Source: Chlorella sorokiniana (taxonomy: Eukaryota > Chlorophyta > Trebouxiophyceae > Chlorellales > Chlorellaceae). Taken from it: a stretch of DNA of 64,000 nt. This document shows positions 59,702 through 64,000 of this stretch, in pieces (positions within the stretch are counted from its first letter, which is position 1; every line of letters begins with the position of its first letter). Both the position numbers and the translations under genes were made by a program. Below the pieces are notes generated by a model that did not search any database, was not told where the DNA came from, and saw only the letters and a list, made by a program, of their open reading frames with translations. The DNA lies in NCBI GenBank assembly GCA_025917655.1, contig CP084612.1, positions 744,001 through 808,000 on the forward strand, in the 5' to 3' direction.

Positions 59702-60602
59702 ATGCGGGTTTCAATTGGCTTGATAGCTCTCCGAACCACTCGTTTCATACTCCCAAGCAGCGCCTTTGGTCCCAAGAGTCATGTTGCTCCTCGCATCCGC
59801 CGCAAAGGTGCCTCTGACGTTGCACCGAGACAACGCAGCTACCGGAAAGAAGCAGAACCTTTCATCCCGGCAAAGGGCAGCAGCAGCAACCGTTCCCCAG
59901 CGGTGGCAGCAGCGAGCGGCAGCAGCGGCGGCAGCGGGCCGGACGGTGCGGCCGGCAGCACGGAGCCCCAGGTGGGGCAAGCCGAGGCAGCGAGCCGGCG
60001 CATCTCTGTGCATGTCCAGCTCAGCGAGCAGCACGGCGATGGCCCTGCGTTGCAGGCTTGCTGGCTTGTCCGTGCAGCCGCTGCTCGCGACTGCACGCCT
60101 GGCGCGCCCCTCCCGCCCGCCCTGCCGCCTGACGCATCTGTTGCTCCCGCGGCCGAACGCAGCAAGCTGAGGGCCTGCTGCCGGAGGAGGACAGGGAGAT
60201 CCCCGGCAACTACCGCGACGCCATGAGCGGCAACACCGAGCTGGGCAAGGCCATCCGGGCGCGTGTGATGAGCTGGACTCCCTGGGGCAGCTGGTGCGCG
60301 CGGAAGTGGATGCAGCTGCCTCATGGGTGCCCCCCTTGCAAAGAAGGCTGCGGGAGTGCACAGCGAGGCCTATCCAATGGCCAGTGGCCAATCAGGCCCA
60401 CGTCGGTTCCAGGGGTGGGGTGATTGCAGCAAGTTCAGCTGGGGGCTGCCTTGCTGACCCAGGGATTTCCTGCCCACGCCATGTGATGCAGGAGCGGCAA
60501 ACACTGGAGGAGGCGGAGGGGCTGCTGAAGCAGCTGGGGTTCAAAGGCTCGTTGTTCAAGGGGCAGGGGCAGCCGCCTGCGGCAGACGACGGCACCCACT
60601 AG
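59702..60602 (+). CDS. Unnamed, probably plastid-targeted protein
   Basis: Three exons: 59702-60007, 60163-60326 and 60492-60602; about 193 aa. I chose ATG 59702 because only this frame gives matching phase at both ends of the first intron. The N-terminal 100 residues are Ser/Ala/Arg-rich and read like a transit peptide and linker (MRVSIGLIALRTTRFILPSS). The conserved-looking part is helical: GLLPEEDREIPGNYRDAMSG then NTELGKAIRA, DELDSLGQLVRAEVDAAASW and ERQTLEEAEGLLKQLGFKGS. One base must be added before DELDSLG. I have the impression of a family confined to green algae and plants but cannot name it, and give no function. Confidence 0.5.
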
Positions 60603-61272
60603 CCCCGCACGATGCTCTGTGGGAGCCTAAAACGCATGCCTCTTTAACATGCAGAGCATCATCTTTGTCTTAATACGCTGTAGCTCTCAAACAGCTACGA
60701 AGGGCATGCAGTTGAAGCAGCTTTGCGGTCCATCGACATGCGGTGGTAGTGGGCCGCGGCAGGACAGACGGGGCTGTACCCTCATCAGCTTGTTTGGCAA
60801 GCATCTGGCGACGTATCGCTACTCTGCGCAGCCATTATTCAAGGGAATGTCCATTCCTAGAATTTAGCCATCTTGAGGGAGCAAAGAGCACTGAGAGCCT
60901 TGTGAACGATTTGGCCATCGCTGGTTGGCGGCCAAGGGCGCCCTTGCTGAGGAAATATGCAGTCGTTGGTCTCTTGCAGCAGGTGGGTCGCTGCCTGTTC
61001 CGTTTGGGCGAGCTATCCTCTTGACATACTGCGCGCTGCCGCCCCCAGTGGTAGGGTTCGACGACTACCACCACCCCCGATTTGCCCCGCTGCAGGCCAG
61101 CAGCAGCGAGCCTTGATTCTCATGTTTTGAAAAGGCATTCAGCGAACTCGAAGCGACTGTCGAGGTGCGCAACGCTGGCCAAGCATGAAGGCGGGAAGCC
61201 AGCTCTAGCGTCGTTGCCTCCCTGACCCTGCAACCATCCAAGATCATACGATGTGCAATAAATTTCCTGCAG
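60603..61272. other. Region without an assigned gene
   Basis: 670 bases. It may hold the 3' UTR of the preceding gene and 5' exons of the next. A candidate stretch, SLVNDLAIAGWRPRAPLLRK (near 60900-60960), ends at a possible donor after CAG at 60982, but I cannot support it further. No TGTAA seen close to the stop at 60602. Confidence 0.35.
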
Positions 61273-62664
61273 GGCTCGTGTCTCGGCGGCCCAGACCTTG
61301 CTGCGCCATGCGGCGGCTCACGTGCCGGCCGTTGCGGCGGCAGACGAGCAGGTGCTGCTCCTGCTTGCCCCAGCATAGGCTGCACCCCAGCATGTCACAG
61401 CAAGGCACAATGTACCTATCGCAGCATCGACAGCCTGCTGCGTGTTCCCCCGCTCACCCGTCTGCCTGCCGCGCCGCGTGCTCTGCAGGCGATTTCGGCG
61501 CTCGCCGCCCTGCAGCACCCCAGCAGCATCCACCCCAGCAACCTGGTGCCCGCCCTGCAGACGGCGCTGCTGAGCCTGCACCAGCGGCCGGGCAGCCGGG
61601 GTGGGAGCGCGCGCTGCTGGCTTCCCCCATGGTGCTGGGCCTGCTCAGCTGGGCCACCCAGCTTCTGGAGCAGCCAGCCACGGCGGCGGCGCTGGGCCCA
61701 GAGGCCCCCTGCTGGTGCTGGAGGCCCTCAGCCACCTGGGCTGCCCCCCCCCCCCGCCGCACAGAACGCCGCCGCCGCGTCGGGCTCGCCGGCGCCAGCC
61801 GAGCGGCGCAGCACTGCCGCCGGCTGTGGCGGCGCGCCCACGCCGCCCTGGGCGATGCCGCCGACGCGGCCGGCCAGTGGACGCTGCACTTGCCAGACCT
61901 CATGTCCCCGGACATGATTGTACGGTACTACGAGGCGTGCGCGCGGGCGGTACCGCTGGCCACCTCGCCCTCCAAGAGCCCCGGCCTGGGCCTCCTGCTG
62001 CGCTCCCACCTGCGCAACAGGTGCGCAGCGCGCATCACGCGCACCGTGCCCGGCCGCGCAGCGCAGGGCTGCCGCCGGACGCGCGTGTGCGGTTACCCGT
62101 GTCCCCCTCAGGCTTCCTGATGCACGCCCGCAAACCTGGCACGCCCGCCCCACTGCCACCCCTCGCTCGCAGGCGGTTCAGCAGCGACGAGTGCGTGCGG
62201 CTGCTGGCGGCGTGGGCTGCGCTGCGCCGCCGCATGCCCTTCAACCCCGACACCTACAACTTTGCTGAGCTGGCGTCCCGCCTGGCCGACGATGCCGCGG
62301 CGCTGAGCGGCGCGCAGCTGGAGGCGGTGGCGGCCGCCGCCCCCGCCTTCCACTGGCCCGTCTACCGCTCCATGCCGCTGCTGCACGCGGTGTGCCGCCA
62401 GGCGGTGCACCGCTCGCTGGCGGGCGCGCTGCCGCTGCCCGTGGCGCAGCGCACGCTGTCGGCGGCCGTGCGGGCGTGGCGGGCATGCACCCCCGCCTGG
62501 CGCACGACCTGCAGGCCGCCACGTGCGAGTGGATGCGCGACGCGCCCGTCGTGGTGCAGCCCGCCGCACGCAGCGCGGCAGCCGCGGAGCCCGCCTCGGA
62601 CGAGTGCAACAACGCGCTGCCCTGCCACACACCCTCGCTCTCGCCCCTTGCGGGGTCCTCCTGA
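61273..62664 (+). CDS. Unknown alpha-helical protein, 5' end uncertain
   Basis: I do not recognise this gene. Likely coding pieces: about 61273-61375 (ARVSAAQTLLRHAAAHVPAV), about 61430-62020 (ISALAALQHPSSIHPSNLVP; ALLASPMVLGLLSWATQLLE; LVLEALSHLGCPPP; LMSPDMIVRYYEACARAVPL) and about 62173-62664 (RFSSDECVRLLAAWAALRRR; YNFAELASRLADDAAALSG; YRSMPLLHAVCRQAVHRSLA). The C-terminus, after a base added in a G/C run, reads LAHDLQAATCEWMRDAPVVV. The stop is at 62662-62664. The repeated pattern of short helices recalls helical-repeat organelle RNA-binding proteins such as OPR or FASTK-type proteins, but I see no clear diagnostic motif. Several single-base shifts are present and the first exon is not located. 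Confidence 0.4.
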
Positions 62665-63640
62665 CGCGCCGCGAGCGCGCGGGCGGGCCCTCCGCCACAC
62701 CTCGGCACCGCGGCGCCCCTCTTTTATTCCGCTGCATCATAGCGGTCATTTCATTCGGTGCGCCGGCTGCGGGTTGGATGGGGAGCCTTGGCGCGCCCCT
62801 TGCAGCCCGCAAACGAATTCCCCACCCCCTTCCCTTTCATCATCTAATACCTTCAGCCACCACGAATCCATTGCTGTGCGCACCCCTTTCTGCTTCCCTG
62901 CCCCCAAGCTCTAATACTAATAGCACTACCTATCCCATCTATCGGATCCTGCTTGCCGCACCTGCAGCGCCGCCTGCCCCCTCCCCCGCTCCGCCTCCCG
63001 TGCCTGCATCCAGCGTGTCCGTCCCGCCCATGAACCCCTGCTGCCCCGCCGCCACCTGCACCCGCTCTTCCCGATCCGCTCCTGCAAAAGCTCCGCTGTC
63101 TGTTTGCACAGGACTCGGGTCCGCCTTGAGCCCCCTTGCACCCGTTCCAGCCAGGCTGGCAGCACCCACCCCCGCTTGGGCAGGCTGGCGCCCCCGCCTG
63201 GCAACCCCTCAATGGCCCCCCCCTCGCGCCCTGCTTGCCTCATGCCCACCCTGACCCATTGCATGTTACTACCCAGGACACACGCAGCCAGCTTTTTCCG
63301 CCCTTGCGGGCGCTCTTTTTGGTTGTACCTTTGCGCTGTCTGGGACGGCATGCTGCCACCGAGCCTGCCGGATTTCCCCCTTCTCCCGTTTTGTTCCCTC
63401 CATTTTCCCTTTGTTCCAAATTCTGCCCGGCCAGTTTTGACCTCCACCTCGAGATTCGGCCAACTTTGCTGCCGTCCAGCAGCACCCCGACCCATTGTTG
63501 CCCTCCAGCCAGGTTTTCCTCCCCGGCTTTTGCAGGGCCCCGAGATTTTTGCATTCCAGCGAGCGATTGACCAACCTTTCCACCCTGTCTTGACCCAACC
63601 CACCGCAACACACATCCATCTTGTAAATCTACCCACCCTT
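62665..63640 (+). other. Long pyrimidine-rich 3' region with TGTAA at 63622-63626
   Basis: Nearly a kilobase strongly rich in C and T on the plus strand, with no conserved frame. The only TGTAA is at 63622-63626, so this may be an unusually long 3' UTR of the preceding gene. Confidence 0.45.
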
Positions 63641-63876
63641 TGAGGAGCAGTTGCTTACGGCGCTCAGGCAGGCCAGTTTGTGGTACAAAGCGGAGTCAGG
63701 GCAGTCAGGGTGATACAGCAAAGCAGGAAGCGAAACAAGCGCGGGCGTCGGTTGGTTGATACAAGAAGGGAGCGGGAACTGGTGTGCTGGGCCTTGAGGG
63801 GGAAGGGGGGCCACACGGCCCAGTCCAGTGGGCAGGGCCGCCCTGTAGCTGTGCCGCCCCGCAGCCAGCCCACCCC
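63641..63876 (-). other. 3' UTR region of RPT6
   Basis: 236 bases past the RPT6 stop. No TGTAA was found on the minus strand within it. Confidence 0.4.
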
Positions 63877-64000
63877 TCACTTCCACAGCTTCTTCAAGCT
63901 CATGTTCTTCATGTCGCCGTCCTTCTTCATCACCTTGGCCACCGCCATCTCAAAGTCCTCCTGCGTCACGTGCACGCGCCGCTCGCGCAGCGCAAACATC
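63877..64000 (-). CDS. RPT6: 26S proteasome regulatory ATPase RPT6 (PSMC5), C-terminal part
   Basis: The last 40 codons are present, in frame to the window edge: [20 protein letters not shown] and [20 protein letters not shown], then the stop at 63877-63879. This is the highly conserved end of RPT6 in plants and animals, including the C-terminal residues near the tail that docks into the 20S alpha ring. The rest of the gene lies right of the window. Confidence 0.93.
   Translation of the reverse strand, partial: MFALRERRVHVTQEDFEMAVAKVMKKDGDMKNMSLKKLWK

Overview
This is nuclear DNA of a green alga, most likely a trebouxiophyte of the Chlorella group. The reasons are very high GC, dense intron-rich genes on both strands, two light-harvesting complex genes, a thylakoid-lumen zinc-finger protein, plant-type families (phytocyanin, OSCA channel, CLC channel), and UGUAA-type polyadenylation signals downstream of many stops. 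I found no tRNA, rRNA, CRISPR array or recognisable transposon. About 17 protein genes fill nearly the whole window; each end of the window cuts a gene.

Layout. 3-705 (+): 3' part of CFAP20. 1047-12865 (-): transcription elongation factor SPT6, an 11.8 kb many-exon gene. 13562-16233 (+): an arginine/serine-rich, PNISR-like splicing-type protein. 16563-18988 (-): 20S proteasome alpha subunit PSMA4. 19238-21457 (-): an unrecognised RS-domain coiled-coil protein. 22130-26664 (+): DEAH helicase DHX33. 26994-28896 (-): unknown. 29585-31202 and 33841-35627 (-): two LHC proteins, with an F-box/LRR gene (31526-33504) between them. 36065-36937 (+): thylakoid DnaJ-type zinc-finger protein, head-to-head with the second LHC gene. 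37555-41291 and 41823-45449 (+): a tandem pair of CLC-type channels. 46176-46760 (+): a small Tyr/Pro/Gly-rich protein. 47465-55908 (-): OSCA/TMEM63-family channel. 56311-57290 (+): phytocyanin-like secreted protein. 57454-59501 (-): La protein. 59702-60602 (+) and about 61273-62664 (+): two genes I could not name. 63877-64000 (-): C-terminus of the proteasome ATPase RPT6.

Themes. RNA metabolism (SPT6, two RS proteins, DHX33, La), membrane transport (two CLC, OSCA), photosynthesis (two LHC, lumen zinc finger) and the proteasome (PSMA4, RPT6) are all represented. I do not see operon-like logic; the only suggestive arrangement is the shared promoter between an LHC gene and a lumen zinc-finger gene.

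Two general observations matter for any reader. First, many coding exons of clearly essential genes are broken by single-base shifts that almost always fall in runs of G or C and are repaired by one extra base, so the assembly appears to under-call homopolymers; exon coordinates below are therefore given for the sequence as it stands. Second, introns have a strong internal asymmetry: their 5' halves are rich in G/GT and their 3' halves in C/CA, in places so cleanly that the two ends could pair. GC-AG introns and microexons of 8 and 12 nt also occur.
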